Positions 36,398 to 47,820 are shown, counted from the first letter of the stretch. The stretch: DNA of 64,000 bases from Moniliophthora roreri (GCA_001466705.2 LATX02000187.1:62001-126000), one strand, 5' to 3'. The notes: a model not told the origin generated them from the letters alone. Program-made: numbers and translations.

Positions 36398-36825
36398 TTA
36401 TATGGGAATAAAAGGAACACATGCTGGATCTACGATTTTTTTGAATGATCCTTGAGAAGGATTCGCTGTTTGGGTGGGTTGGCCGTTGGCAACGATCGGA
36501 TTCACAGCCTGAGGATCCCAATTCGGCCGCTGTGCACTCAAGGGAGTAGGGGACGGAACTCGCATTACTGGCAGCAAATGAGCGGCGTGCGAATCCTCTG
36601 AGCCCATGTAACATATTCTGCCAGCTTTGACAGTCATGAGAATTCGGTGATGTTCGAGTGTTACTTGTCCTTATGTTGCGAGCGAGCTTTTTTTTCCCGA
36701 CGCCGTCGTCGATTCTCTTTTGGACCTTGGGTGATAAATGATGCACCGGCACCGGGCGAAAACTGAAAAGGTACATGGTGTTCCTTGATATATGACGTCC
36801 CAAGGAGAAGAGAGTTAATCATCAT
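36398..36825 (-). CDS. possible small basic protein, unknown
   Basis: Read on the minus strand, ATG ATG at 36825 opens 'MMINSLLLGTSYIKEHHVPF', then 'QFSPGAGASFITQGPKENRR', a very basic stretch (RRRRREKKARSQHKDK), and an in-frame GT donor at 36664. A 47-base intron to the acceptor before 36617 continues into 'ICYMGSEDSHAAHLLPVMRV' and a Pro/Asn/Gln-rich end, stopping at 36398, for about 126 residues. The frame is open through both exons and the composition looks protein-like. I do not recognise the family. A different acceptor (before 36624) would shift to another open frame ending at 36375, so the second exon is uncertain. The basic cluster would suit nucleic acid binding or a nuclear signal, but this is a guess. 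Confidence 0.4.
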
Positions 36826-37205
36826 CAAGTTATTTGAGATACGAGATGGTAGTCCAGATGGAGCAAAAACTAGAGAGAGAGAGAGGAAGCACCCAAATGA
36901 ATAGTATGAGTCTAGAGCAGCAATTGCAAAGCTAGCGGCGCCACTGTTCGTTCACGCAGTCCGAATAAGCCAAGAAGCTCGAAGATGCAAACCAGTCACA
37001 GTTAAGTAGAATAAGCGGGTTTCCGGAGGTGTTGCCAGTCAGTAAGCTCAGAGTTATTAGGCGCCATAGTAGTGTAGCACAGTGAGATGGCAGAGTGAAT
37101 CACGCCAAGTGGTCACGTGATCTGGACCAAGGTCCCAGAGTCCGTCATGACCCAATAAACGCGCGGACCCGAATCGTCCTTCACCAACGTTGGACGTTCT
37201 TCACA

Positions 37206-40176
37206 ATGGTGGACGTATTTCATCTCTTTGAACTGCCCAAATTCTCCGATGGATTCTCTAAAGCGAGCCAGACAATAACTGACTCGATTGATGATGGGTT
37301 GGCGTCTCCTGCTCGCAAAGTAGCTCGTTTGGATACCGACAGTGATTCCGCGTCTGCTTCTAGGACTTCATCTCATGCAAGTGATACTGGTGGTGTAGTG
37401 CAGATCAAGATCTTGGGGAATATTTGTGCGTGATTTTTCTTCTTCAAATGCTTGCTCTTTCTCATCATCTCGCAGCCAGAAGATCCGAAGTTACGAAAAA
37501 GGACATGAAACCCTTCAACGATTTCTTCAAGATTCTGCTCACGCGAGGCGCTGAACACTACAGCTTACACGACACCTTTGAGGGGATCTATAATCGATGC
37601 AGACACACTGTATATACTCAAAACGCCGGTCGAGATTTATATGATTGTCTGGAAAAAGCCCTTGATCAATGCATTTCTGGCTATCCTGGGTATCCCGGCC
37701 TCGCCAAAGAGCTGCTGCAGTCCGACAAGTCGGCAGTTGAATGGATTGAGCTCCTTGTCGAAATTTGTGACTGGTTCCATGATCAGGAGGTGTGATAACC
37801 ATACATATATTTATGACTTCTGTACAGTGTTGCTAACCACTCTGCACAAGAACACTATTCAGTCTACGTTGTCGTATCTCAATCAAGTTTATATTCCTGC
37901 GCAGAAGGGTCTGCGTGACATACGGTGAACGTCCAGTCCAGTCGACTTATTTGACACTCAACAGTGATTGCAGATCTCTAGCATTCCTCAAGTTCAACGC
38001 CAAGATTTTTGGCGAACAATACTTCAAAAATCGCATCGGACATAGCATCAATGCTTGGGCGACTAGTGAACGCGAATCTGGGTAGGTGCCCGCACAAATC
38101 ACCGCAGTGATTGTTGACATTCATCTCCGAAATAGGCAACCACACCCGCGTCGTGGTAAAGTCTCCGAACTTCTCCACCATCTTAATACGCACGGATATT
38201 ATTCCCACTTTGAAGACAAGTACGTTGAGGATACGCGGGCGTACTATACCGCCGAGTCCGCACACAAGGCAGAGGAACTAGTGGCCGACCCTCGCGCGTT
38301 CCTTGCACATGCCAATTCTCGTATCGAAGCAGAGATCCAGCGAACTAAAGATATTATCCTACCTGCCAGCTGGACGTGTATTCAGGAGACTGTTGAACAT
38401 GCCTTGATGGATAAACGAATTGACTGGCTTGCTGAGAAGGGTATGTCCTCGCGATGTGTTGTTTTGAATGAAGCACTAAATCTTGCTCCAGCCCTTAGTC
38501 CATATCTTGTGGCGAAAGACCTGGGATCCCTTTCCAAGGTGTATCAACTCTTTACCCGCGTTGGTGGACTCAGAACCTTGTGCACGGCCTTCCGAGTCCA
38601 CTTTGAGGTGCTTTACATATCGTTGACTACTTGGGTTCCGATGCTGACGTCTTACAGAATGCCGTGAAAGCTATCGTCACCGGTCCTGAGCCGGAAATGG
38701 TTGACCGTCTTTCGGAGACCAAGAACTTGGGAGAAACTGTCATCAAGTCTGCTTTCCTCGCTGAGGACTTGGGTCAGGCATCTATGGCGTCGACTAGCAC
38801 TCCACCGCCCAAACGGCCAGACACTGATTTCGTTCATGCTTTGAACGACGCGTTCACAAGCGGCTTCAAGGCTCGACGGAAGAAACCAGCTGAAGCTATT
38901 GCTAAGCATCTAGACAAACTGTTAAGGAAAGGACAGGGAGCCACTAGCGATACCGAGTATGAGGCAATGCTAGATTCAGTGTTGGCATTGTACAGGTATT
39001 CCGACGACAAGGATGTTTTCAGAACCTTCTATCACAGACAGTTGGCAAAGAGGTTACTTATGGGACGGAGCGCATCGGACGCTATCGAGAAGGCAATGTT
39101 GAAGAAGCTCAAAGACAGTAAGTTACGAATCCTTTCTCTTGTCGCCCTTTTTAATGTGAACCGGCAGATTACGATGCGGAGTTTGATCAAGCACAGAATA
39201 TGTTCACAGACCTCGAGCTGGCGAAGGAGATGATAGAAGATTACCACTCGAAGCTCCCGTCGGACAGTCCCAATAGAAGACTTTGGGTTACCGTTCTTCA
39301 GACCAGCGCATGGCCGTTCTCAACGGCGCGCAAGAGTACCATCAGTTTGCCACTCAAGGTGTGTTTCTGTTGATTTCATATGAACCATCCAGAGGCTGAT
39401 CAGATTCTCGTACGACAGATGCAAGCACAGCTGAATGACTACGATAAGAACTACTACCAAGTTCGCCATCCTAAACGGCAGCTCACTTGGGATCATGCAC
39501 TTGGTATTATGACGCTCAAGGCTAGATTCAAAGAGCAGGTTAAGGAGCTCTCTGTCAGTTTGTATCAGGGCGTGGTACTTCTCCTGTTCAATGATGCCAC
39601 TGAGCTATCCTATACCGACATCAAAGGGATTCTCTTGCTCGGTACGCGCTAATGCTAAACTTTCACAATCACGACTAACGCACGTTGGCATTCAGATGAC
39701 GACGAACTTCGTAGAACTCTGCAGAGTTTGGCATGCGGAAAGAAAAGGGTGTTGACGAAGCAACCGACGGGACCAGATGTCAAGGATACAGACATCTTCA
39801 AGTTCAACGCGGGATTCAAGGACGATAGGGCAAAGATCCATATCAATTCCATCCAGGCAAAAGTCACTGTTAGTATTTTATTACGGATGGTTGTATACAC
39901 TCCCTGACCGGGAATCTCCAGGAGAAAGAATCTGAACAGACCAATGTCCGCATCGAGGAAGAACGAAAGTATACCATCGATGCTGCCGTTGTCAGGATTA
40001 TGAAGGCCAAGAAGAACATGCATTTCGAGGCTCTCGTCACGGAAACGGTGGATGCCCTGAAGAAACATTTCAAGCCAGACGTCTCGATGATCAAGAAGCG
40101 TATTGACGTGTTGGTTGAGGAGGAATATATGGAGAGAAGCCCGGATGACAGGACCCAATTTAGGTATCTGGCGTAG
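37206..40176 (+). CDS. cullin (CUL4/CUL3 clade) ubiquitin ligase scaffold
   Basis: This scaffold of a cullin-RING ubiquitin ligase starts MVDVFHLFELPKFSDGFSKA after a TTCACA leader and ends 'DRTQFRYLA' at 40176. The N-terminal region has cullin repeats ('DTFEGIYNRCRHTVYTQNAG', 'DLYDCLEKALDQCIS'). The cullin homology domain reads 'DVFRTFYHRQLAKRLLMGRS', 'LQTSAWPFSTARKS', 'LTWDHALGIMTLKARF', 'KELSVSLYQGVVLLLFNDAT' and 'LRRTLQSLACGKKRVL'. The C-terminal winged helix has the neddylation Lys in 'DAAVVRIMKAKK' followed by 'MIKKRIDVLVEEEYMERSPD'. It resembles basidiomycete CUL4 most, but the last 60 residues also align well with CUL3, so the subfamily is not certain. About eight short introns were seen, none breaking frame. 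It converges with a truncated carboxypeptidase on the other strand, leaving about 65 bases between them. Confidence 0.88.
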
Positions 40177-40240
40177 GGACTTGTTTTTGATGGTGTTCTC
40201 AAATGTTTGGCGATATACAAAGACATCTGTAACACTACTT

Positions 40241-41283
40241 TTATGGAATGAAACTGGTTCTGGAATCTAACAGCATAAGATTCCCCAGCAAAGTGGAAAG
40301 GGTTTCCTTGGAACTTGAAGAAATGCTGGAAAAAGATGAATACGAAAGCAGCAATATCCTTGGCAGCTGCTTCGCTGGTGTCCTAAAAAGGTAAAAATTT
40401 TCAAAAATTGACGGAAACAGGTCCACAGATTTTGTTTTTTTTTTTTCTTTTCCCCCCTTTACTCACCACCAGCTCGTCAAAATCTGTATAGGAGAAGCCT
40501 GTACCGACAGGCTGATCAACAAAGAAAATATTCGCGTTATTGTTCCATGAATACGGGTTAAACACGGTTTCGTTGGGACCAATTATCCTGCAAGGACCTA
40601 AGTATTGAGGCCGTCTGAGCTCAGAGAGTTCAAGCTTGGAGGACAGGCGTAAGACGGAACAGACCAAGTTCGGTGAATAACCCTACGGCTGACGAACCAC
40701 CTGGGCCTACTCAAGTTACTTTAGCTTCAAGGTTAGATAAATCAGATGTGAATGAGATTAAAAAAAAAAAAAAACTAACCCCCTGAAGTCCAAAATATCA
40801 CATCGTCGTTAATGGGGTCTGACCTGGATTCGAAAAAGTAGAAGAAGAGATGTCGTGTTTCAATATCAATGTAACCCGTGAAAGATCTACACATTGTTAA
40901 TGATGAGGTCGGGGCATTGAGCGTTTTTTTTTTTTTTTTTCAACTCACTGTACGGTTCCATCACAAAAACGCGATTTCTTTATCCGCACGTTATACGATG
41001 GGAATTCTGGATGTTTGAGGACGGTGTAATTGTCGTCAGAGAGCGTATCGAGGTCGTACTGAGAGTTAGAGCGCCGGTGATTGGGTGAGGATACTTGGAG
41101 GTAGGCGCTGATCCCGCCGAAACACAACGCGAAAACCAGAAACCGATGGAAATGGAGCATCAAGGAGACAAATCTCATTCGAGTGTTTATATAGTTCGAT
41201 GAGTCATAGCTGTGATGCCAGGGTCGTATCAGACGGTCCCGCAAACTCATCCGGGGTTCACAACGAATTGAACTGAATAACAT
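40241..41283 (-). pseudogene. serine carboxypeptidase (S10) copy 4, 3'-truncated
   Basis: The minus-strand 5' half of a carboxypeptidase has a signal-like start (MLHFHRFLVFALCFGGISAY), 'YTVLKHPEFPSYNVRIKKSR', '[13 protein letters not shown]', '[19 protein letters not shown]', '[20 protein letters not shown]' and 'FHFAGESYA'. The sequence then stops, at the very exon end that carries the nucleophile Ser, and only cullin 3' sequence lies beyond. The exons with the catalytic Asp and His are missing, so it cannot encode an active enzyme. The residues kept are closer to copy 3 (DQPxGTGFSY, GESYA, NPYSW/NPFSW) than to copies 1 and 2. Several poly-A/T runs occur in its introns. Confidence 0.85.
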
Positions 41284-41387
41284 TACATTTCACATCACTA
41301 ACGAACGAAAGCTATAACACACGCCACAATCCTTCATCAGCGCCTCTGCAGACAACCATACAGCTCCGCTCACCAAAACAACAATCT

Positions 41388-42638
41388 CTATAAATCTACT
41401 CTCCTTCCCTCTGTCGAACTCTTTGAAATCGCATCCAATAATCTCCTTAATCGGAGCGCGTCTTCAAAATTTGGATAATCACCCTTTCCTTCACCCTTGG
41501 CGAACTCTTCCCATGCTCGACCGACATTCGCAATCATACTTCCGTCCTCCTCGATTAAGATTTGCTCTCCGTTTAGGAAGAGTCTGGGGGCGACGATGTG
41601 GAGTAAAGGTAGATCACTCTCGAGTGTGATGTTTCCCTTCTCGCCATCAATAGTCCACACCAGACCCAGTGGTCCTACACCACTACCCTGGCCGGGTTCG
41701 AGTCCACCTCGCCAATGATGGCTAACGACAGCGCCGTTCTGAAGGGTACCAGAGAAGGCGATTTGGGTGGGACCATCTTGGGGTAAAGTCTCACCTGTTG
41801 GTTTTCCTTGATCATCGACGATTTGGGCTGTAGGCCATTGGCAGACAAGGGTAGCACCTGAGATGGAGTTGATTTGGCCGAGGGCGTATGTGAAGGCTTC
41901 GAGAAAGTGGCCTAGTGCGACGTCGAGTTGGGTTGAGCCATTTTCTTGAAGTGCTGTGAGCTGGTAGTTGCTTCTCCGAATGTATGGGCCCCAGTAGTAG
42001 AGCGTATGAGGAAGACGAGCCACCTGGGGGGGGGGGGCCAGATGAGAAGAGAATCGACAGAAAGGGTTTTGGGAGCCACTTACTACTGTACTAGATAGTA
42101 CTTTCCCGATTGCGCCGGAATTGACTATTTCCTTCAACTAAGAACCAAATCAGTCTTGAAGAAAAAGTTTTGTAACCTAGTTTGCTGCTCGACACACTTT
42201 TCTAATGGCAGGGCTCTGTCTTCCTTGACACCCCACGATCGTTCGAACGCCTTTACGCTTCGCAGCCTCGTACAGCTCCTCGGTCTCTCGCAGGTTCTTC
42301 CCCGCAGGCCATTCCACAAATACATCTTTTCCAGCTTCGATGGCTGCTAGAGCAGGTTCACGATGCTGCGGCCCCTTCACTGACACCACAACCAAGTCAA
42401 CATCTGCATCCTGCGCAATCTTTGAACCATCTCCATGGAACGGCTTTACTTTATTCTTCCCACCCGAAGCTTCTGACCATTTATTTGCACTGTCAACTGC
42501 CGAAGCCTCGTTTGTCGTGGATACTGCAGTCAAGGAATACTGAGATGATAGCGGCGGTTGGAGAAGTGGTGGTGCAAGCACGGTCGTTGCCCATCCTTTG
42601 GAAGATAAGCCTACAAAGCCGAGTTTTATCGGTGCCAT
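41388..42638 (-). CDS. Gal80-like Gfo/Idh/MocA family oxidoreductase
   Basis: This minus-strand NAD(P)-binding protein starts MAPIKLGFVGLSSKGWATTV at 42638, a Rossmann fold with GLSSKGWA in place of the usual glycine loop, as in Gal80-like proteins. It continues 'VDLVVVSVKGPQHREPALAA' and 'IEAGKDVFVEWPAGKNLRET', with EWP where typical dehydrogenases have EKP. Two introns follow, near 42180-42137 and 42090-42025. The last exon carries 'LDVALGHFLEAFTYALGQIN', 'VVSHHWRGGLEPGQGSGVGP' and 'WTIDGEKGNITLES', ending at 41388. EWP instead of EKP means the usual catalytic Lys is replaced, which in Gal80 relatives goes with a regulatory rather than enzymatic role; which applies here is unknown. It shares a short divergent upstream region with the secreted Cys-rich gene. 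Confidence 0.85.
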
Positions 42639-43329
42639 CGATGAGATTCGAGGTTGGTATTGAGAGGAGCGAGTTGAATGTGAAACATGATTGCAATGTT
42701 CCTGACCTTTCCAGGAAAAAAATTGTGCGTCATTGCCAGGTCACGCCCAAAAGGGCCGTGCACGGACAAAACACGCTGCAGATGGACACGTTTGCGAGAG
42801 ACTAGTCGTGTACATCCGCTACTTTGGTATTGCTCCCTCTGAACCTGGTCTTGAGAAACCGGAGAAAGACCGGCGGTTCCTGGTTCAACATCAACAAAGT
42901 CGCGAGCCTCGCGAGATGGACAGCTTTGGATTTCGACGAGGTGAGAGGTGACTTAGGCTGGTTTTCAGAGCTGTAGGATTGACCATACAGAAAGACTTTG
43001 AACCCTTGAACGTTGAACGTTTGTCAAATGAATTTGAACAGTCAAATGCGCCGACTGCGGATAACTTGTGACGTCCAAAGTCCTCTCCCGCTTGCCCTTG
43101 AAGCATTTTGCGGTTGGTGACAATACCGGAATTTGTTTTTTTTTAGCAAAATCGTGCCTACGACTGTGCCAGTTTCCTTCCGCACCCGCACACACGCACG
43201 TTTCATATATCCCTAGCCCACGTTATAAAAAGCAAAGCAAGGCAGCAGGAAGCAGATAACAAGGCGCACAGCTTTCCACACACCGCACACACACACAAGT
43301 CTCACAAAAGACACTCTCTAAATCTCGAG
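42639..43329. other. divergent promoter region
   Basis: Lies between the oxidoreductase (-) and the Cys-rich peptide gene (+). It holds a clear TATA box for the latter and CA-rich stretches at about 43180-43200 and 43280-43300. Confidence 0.5.
43224..43230 (+). promoter_or_regulatory. TATA box of secreted Cys-rich gene
   Basis: TATAAAA about 105 bases before the ATG at 43330, followed by an A/C-rich leader typical of strongly expressed fungal genes. Confidence 0.6.
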
Positions 43330-43634
43330 ATGCAATTCAACATCTTCACCATCGTCCTTGCCCTCGCGGTCGCTGTCATTGCGAGCCCCCGGAACAAAAA
43401 ATGCGACAACAAGTGGAAAGCCCTAGACCCTGTCTGTCCTACGGGTAAGCCAAACTTTTTTCATAGTGTCTTCTCGCTGACTGACTGATTGACGACGACA
43501 ATAGACTGCACTTGGTGCGTGAAGGGGTGCGAATGGGATTACAACTGTAAGTTCTCAATGTTCCTTGACGACTGTAACACCCTTAACCCTTCCCAGTCGA
43601 GGATTGCACTCTCTCCTGCAAGTCGAATTGCTGA
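43330..43634 (+). CDS. small secreted eight-cysteine protein
   Basis: Three exons, 43330-43444, 43505-43546 and 43597-43634, join in frame to a precursor of 64 residues. The first ~19 residues (MQFNIFTIVLALAVAVIAS) are a signal peptide. The rest is short, with eight cysteines spaced KKC-x(11)-VC-x(2)-DC-x(2)-WC-x(3)-GC-x(6)-DC-x(3)-SC-x(3)-NC, ending on the last Cys with TGA. An even cysteine number, dense packing and a strong TATA promoter suggest a disulfide-stabilised secreted peptide. I do not recognise the family. It could be an effector-like, antimicrobial or cell-surface peptide; none of these is shown by the sequence. Confidence 0.8.
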
Positions 43635-44114
43635 AGGAGAACTTGAATTGCCAAAATGTGGCTACGATCATTTGTTGTGGGCAGTGTTGTTCCAAAAAGT
43701 TTGTAAAAAAAAGTCAAATTAGAATAGTGTATTGAAGTGTTCAGGTGCCAAATTGCTACATGTCCCTTTCTCCTTTCAATGTCATGAACAAGGACGCCGT
43801 TGTGCACGTATTATACACGGATCAAGTGGGCGCTTCGTCAAGCTTAACGGGCCGTAGACGATTGCACCTCACTTGTAAAAGCTCGATTGAGTAGGTCAAT
43901 CCACGTACTATTTGCAGGCAGGTTCGAAAGGTTAATGACTCGCATGAGATAATGATCAATACATTCAGTACTTTGAACACGAACAATAAGTCTAGCGGAA
44001 GGCATAAAGGCATCGGCTAATGTGGCAAGTCCAAAAGCAATCCAACCTCCATAAGAAAACGAGAGCCTGACCTGGAGGTTGCGATACCAGCCAGTGATTG
44101 GGATCCAAGGAAGC
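43635..44114. other. 3' flanks of two convergent genes
   Basis: Three-prime sequence of the Cys-rich gene (+) and of the alpha-amylase (-). No other gene seen. Confidence 0.4.
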
Positions 44115-46365
44115 TCAGGAAAGTTTCTGGCCGGTATGGATAGCAATAGCACTTCGGGCTGGTACATCAGCATTAAATGTACCGCCAGAAACAGTAATGC
44201 TACTCGAAGTTCCACATCAGAAAGGGGGTATATTTATGGGCACCGACAAAGCTAAACATACCTAGCTCCAGTACAAGCACCATTCGGGTTCGTTCCGCTA
44301 ATCACATCACAATAGTTTCCGTCCTCGAGCGAGGTCTGGAAAGAAACACTCCAGGTCGAATCAGCGTTATTGATGGCGACGAAGCCAGCAGAACCTAGGA
44401 TGTGGCGCGATGAGTGCTACTTGGGACAAAAGAATGGCATTTCAGGAGACTGACCTCGGCCAAAGGCGATCTGTTGAGATTGTGGCGAAACCCAGTTATT
44501 GAGGTCAGCAGAACCGACCGTGTTCCTGAATCCGACCATCCCAGAAATTGCGATCCAGCGATGTTGGCAAAGCCAGCCATTCGAACCGCCAGTTTCTGAG
44601 CATGTTCCAGCACCTAAGGGAGACGGTAATAAGTTAGTCGATTGAAGGGATGAAGAAAGAAGCATGCCGACCATCGTTAGGACTTCCGGCGTCATTATCA
44701 GAGAAAGAGTAGCTCGAAAGTACAGTCGGGGTACCATAGGGGTGAGCTAGAGAGAATATCATCGCAGTGACGTAGGTATTGGAAGGCGAGTTGCTATTGA
44801 GCGAGTTGCCGCCCTGAAAACAAGCATTGTTAGTAAAGAGCGTCCATGAAACAAAACCTGCATGAATAAACGAACTCTTTCAGTATCATGATTTGCCACA
44901 AAGACATTCGCTTGAGATCCGGATACCCAACCTGGGAGAAAGAAAGAGTTGAGATGGAACTAGACATGAGATACAGAGCGCGCCACTGACCTCTGTTCTC
45001 AAGGTCCTGAAGATCAGAAATTCCACTGCTTAAAAATGCGTCCCTGATGGTGGTTGTGTACCTGAACCTGGTGCAATGAGTGCATGAGATGAATTGCAGC
45101 GTTTCCATGACCCGGAGCTTGTGCTTACTCTTGCACGTCTCCTGCGATAGTATGCACAATCGTCAGCAGTCGCATTCATCTAAAACCAAAGAAAGATCAC
45201 GACTTACCATTATCGACATATTCCGACGGCTGAATTGGTTCACCATTACCGAAAATAACTTCTTGGGTGACATATGGCGTGGACTCGAGGCGACTGAGGA
45301 TGTTAGCAATATCATCACTGGGGATATCTGGGACGTCACCTGTCAGAAGCGCTCCAAAAAAGAGAATTTAAACGACATACGTTTCGCGGCATCCAATCGT
45401 AAGCCATCGACACCCAAGGAAAGCAGATCGTTAACGTAGGCAGCTAATCGACTCCGAACATATTCCGTGTCCGTGGCAAGACTAGATTATGGTTAATTTG
45501 CCGTTAAGGAAACTTTGATTAATGAAATCGACACTCACTCAGCCAAGTTGACTAGTTCACATGTCTGCACCTCAACTCGGTTCCCATAATTTACAATGTC
45601 ATCACCTGCTTCCAGACCACAGTGATGGAAGTCCTAAGTCAGGAGGAAGAAACATGCAGTTGTGGAGCGTGCTCGCGAGTCAAGGAGATGGTTCTTTACC
45701 TGATTCTGGTATATCCCAGGATACTCGTAATGAGTGAACGATGAACCAGCGACGCCTGTCCCAGAATCGATTCCGGCCATATGGTTCATTATGGTGTCTG
45801 TTTTCCAGAGGTCAGCAGCCGCTTCCAATGATACACTTTGAAACTTACCAGCAATGACCTTCACGCCAGCCGCATGACAAGCAGAGACCATACTGTGGAG
45901 ACATTTCGTCGGATCCACGGACATCGCGTGAAGAGTATAAACTTACTTTTGGAACTGCTCGCGGTTTCCCCGCTTTGATGTTAATGTGTACGAAACTGGT
46001 TGGTAGTCCGTCCACCATTGGCTGCCTTGGATATGTTCCGCAGGTGGGCTAACTGTCAAGCGTAATCGAGGTCAACGGTTGAAATCGACGTATACTATGG
46101 TGGCAAACAAACCTTGGACAAAGCCGTAGCCAGCTGGGCCAATAAAGTCGGTGCACTCGGAGGCGACACTGGTTCAGGGATAAGTAAAATACTCATGCGG
46201 AAGACGAGGTGCAAACCTGTCCCAAGACCACTCGAACATTTGGATGATGACCGTCTTGGAGTCTGATGGGGCCCGAGGGGTGACGGTAGAATTTTCAGCA
46301 AGCGGTACTGAGACCACCTTGCGAAGGAGCGAGAGAGAAACCAGGACGAAAGGCAAAGGATACAT
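44115..46365 (-). CDS. alpha-amylase, glycoside hydrolase family 13
   Basis: This secreted alpha-amylase cleaves alpha-1,4 links in starch. The start at 46365 gives a signal peptide ([20 protein letters not shown]). Features in order are '[12 protein letters not shown]', '[15 protein letters not shown]', '[20 protein letters not shown]', '[14 protein letters not shown]', '[20 protein letters not shown]' region, '[12 protein letters not shown]' (nucleophile Asp), '[20 protein letters not shown]' (acid/base Glu) and '[11 protein letters not shown]' (third catalytic Asp). The gene ends near '[12 protein letters not shown]' at 44115. The pattern matches the bacterial/animal-type amylases (GH13 subfamily 32 or near it) rather than the Taka-amylase type. 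No starch-binding domain follows. It has many short introns. The TTTAAATA sequence near 46391-46398 on the minus strand may be its TATA element. Confidence 0.88.
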
Positions 46366-47078
46366 GGTGCAGATTGAGTTCCTGCAGATGGAACCTGCCC
46401 GTATTTAAATGCCACCGGAATCTGCAACCAAAAGGCAATGTCAACGAGTTTTAAGACGACAGTGAGTATGGAACGCACCTGAGATGATTTTGACCGGCGA
46501 ATAATGCGGAGAATCATCAGAGCCATATGACGATGACCAGGTCACAAGCATGAAACCTGAGCAAATCTGAGGGGAGAGCCATAAGCATCACAATGATCGA
46601 TCGAAATTTGAAGTACCAAGACCTATCGCCTGCCTTGATTTCCAAGGTTATATGACCAAATTTTGAGGCCTCAGCAAAAAATGAAAACCACGATTCCGCC
46701 TTCGAAGAGCGATCATTTAATCAATGATCCTCCGCAACGTGAAAAGTTGAAAAATCCCTTAAAACATATCATCCTGAGTTACGTTTATTTAACTGAATTC
46801 ATAAGACTTACAGCTTGAATTTCCCGAGCTTTTCGACCTCGAACAGAGAAACCATTCCTGAGGGCATAAATCGGATTATGTCTTGGCAAAAGTTGGCCTG
46901 AGAAGAGATGAATGACTCGCTGTAGAATTCAACTGCAGATGGGCGTCAAGAGGAAGGGTCGTGTAAATAAAACAAAATATAATCCATTCTGTCTTCATCC
47001 ACCATTACCTCCGAATTCAGGCTCAGAACCCATTCAATTTCTCGTGCTATGGATACAAATTATTTTCCTTTTGGCCAT
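46366..47078. other. intergenic between amylase and PEBP genes
   Basis: Contains the amylase promoter and 3' flank of the PEBP-like gene. No coding sequence supported. Confidence 0.4.
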
Positions 47079-47820
47079 TCACTCCGTCGACCGAACCAAG
47101 AAATAGTTGGCCCCGACCAGTTTCAATCCATACTGCTTTCCAAAAGCGACCGCGTTCCAGCTTCGCCTCTCTTCCAATGCAGCACCATATTCCTTTGCAC
47201 CTTTAGGGATAGTATAACCTCCTCGAGGCTCTTGGAAAAGGAGTAAAGCTGCCGATAAGGAATCAGCACTATTGGACATACGATAGAAGAACACAGAATG
47301 GCGTACTGTATCTGTGTATCCCAGAGCCGGGAGGAGGACCGGGAGGACGATAGGGTGTAGTAGAGGGTTTGGTCTTTAATGCAACTAGGTTCTCGGTTTC
47401 ACGAGAAGAATCAGCCGGTGATTTCAATCCACTAATCTAAGAATTGGAAGACAGCGTTACTCATTCTCAACAGGTTCTCCTAGATGAAGAAGAACGCACC
47501 ACCCAATGTCTAAACTCCTTAAACTTTGGATCAGCCCGAGATGGCGCATCGGGGTCCATCATAACCAATGTATACGTCGTCTCTCCACTGTCACTCGTTG
47601 AGTCGCCGGCAGCTTCATCGCTCGGTACCATCGGTGTAAAGTTGATATCTGGTTCATTGAGCGCTTCCTCCCTGGTAAGTTCCGTGCTCAATAATGCTTC
47701 TTTGCCGTTGGGATAGATGACTGAGAAGAGAACTGTAGGGTCGAAGTCTTCGGGAATGACATCAGGGATGATTTGTTCACGCTTGAGAGCGGTGACTACG
47801 GCAGTGAGGGGATCAGCCAT
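47079..47820 (-). CDS. phosphatidylethanolamine-binding protein (PEBP/TFS1-like)
   Basis: This minus-strand gene of at least two exons starts [20 protein letters not shown] at 47820. It carries the PEBP signature '[20 protein letters not shown]', with 'EFRHWVV' after it, and the second signature including a '[10 protein letters not shown]' strand followed by [11 protein letters not shown], ending '[17 protein letters not shown]' at 47079. These are the anion-binding pocket motifs (DPDxP and GxHR). PEBP proteins bind phospholipid head groups and act as kinase or protease inhibitors; yeast Tfs1 inhibits carboxypeptidase Y. The length is normal and no lesion is seen. The inhibitor role here is inference from the family. 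Confidence 0.88.

Noticed and set aside
41691..41715. tRNA-like T-arm (GGGTTCGAGTCCACC followed by CGCCA)
   Set aside because: It lies in the coding sequence of the oxidoreductase and no D-arm, anticodon arm or acceptor pairing fits upstream.
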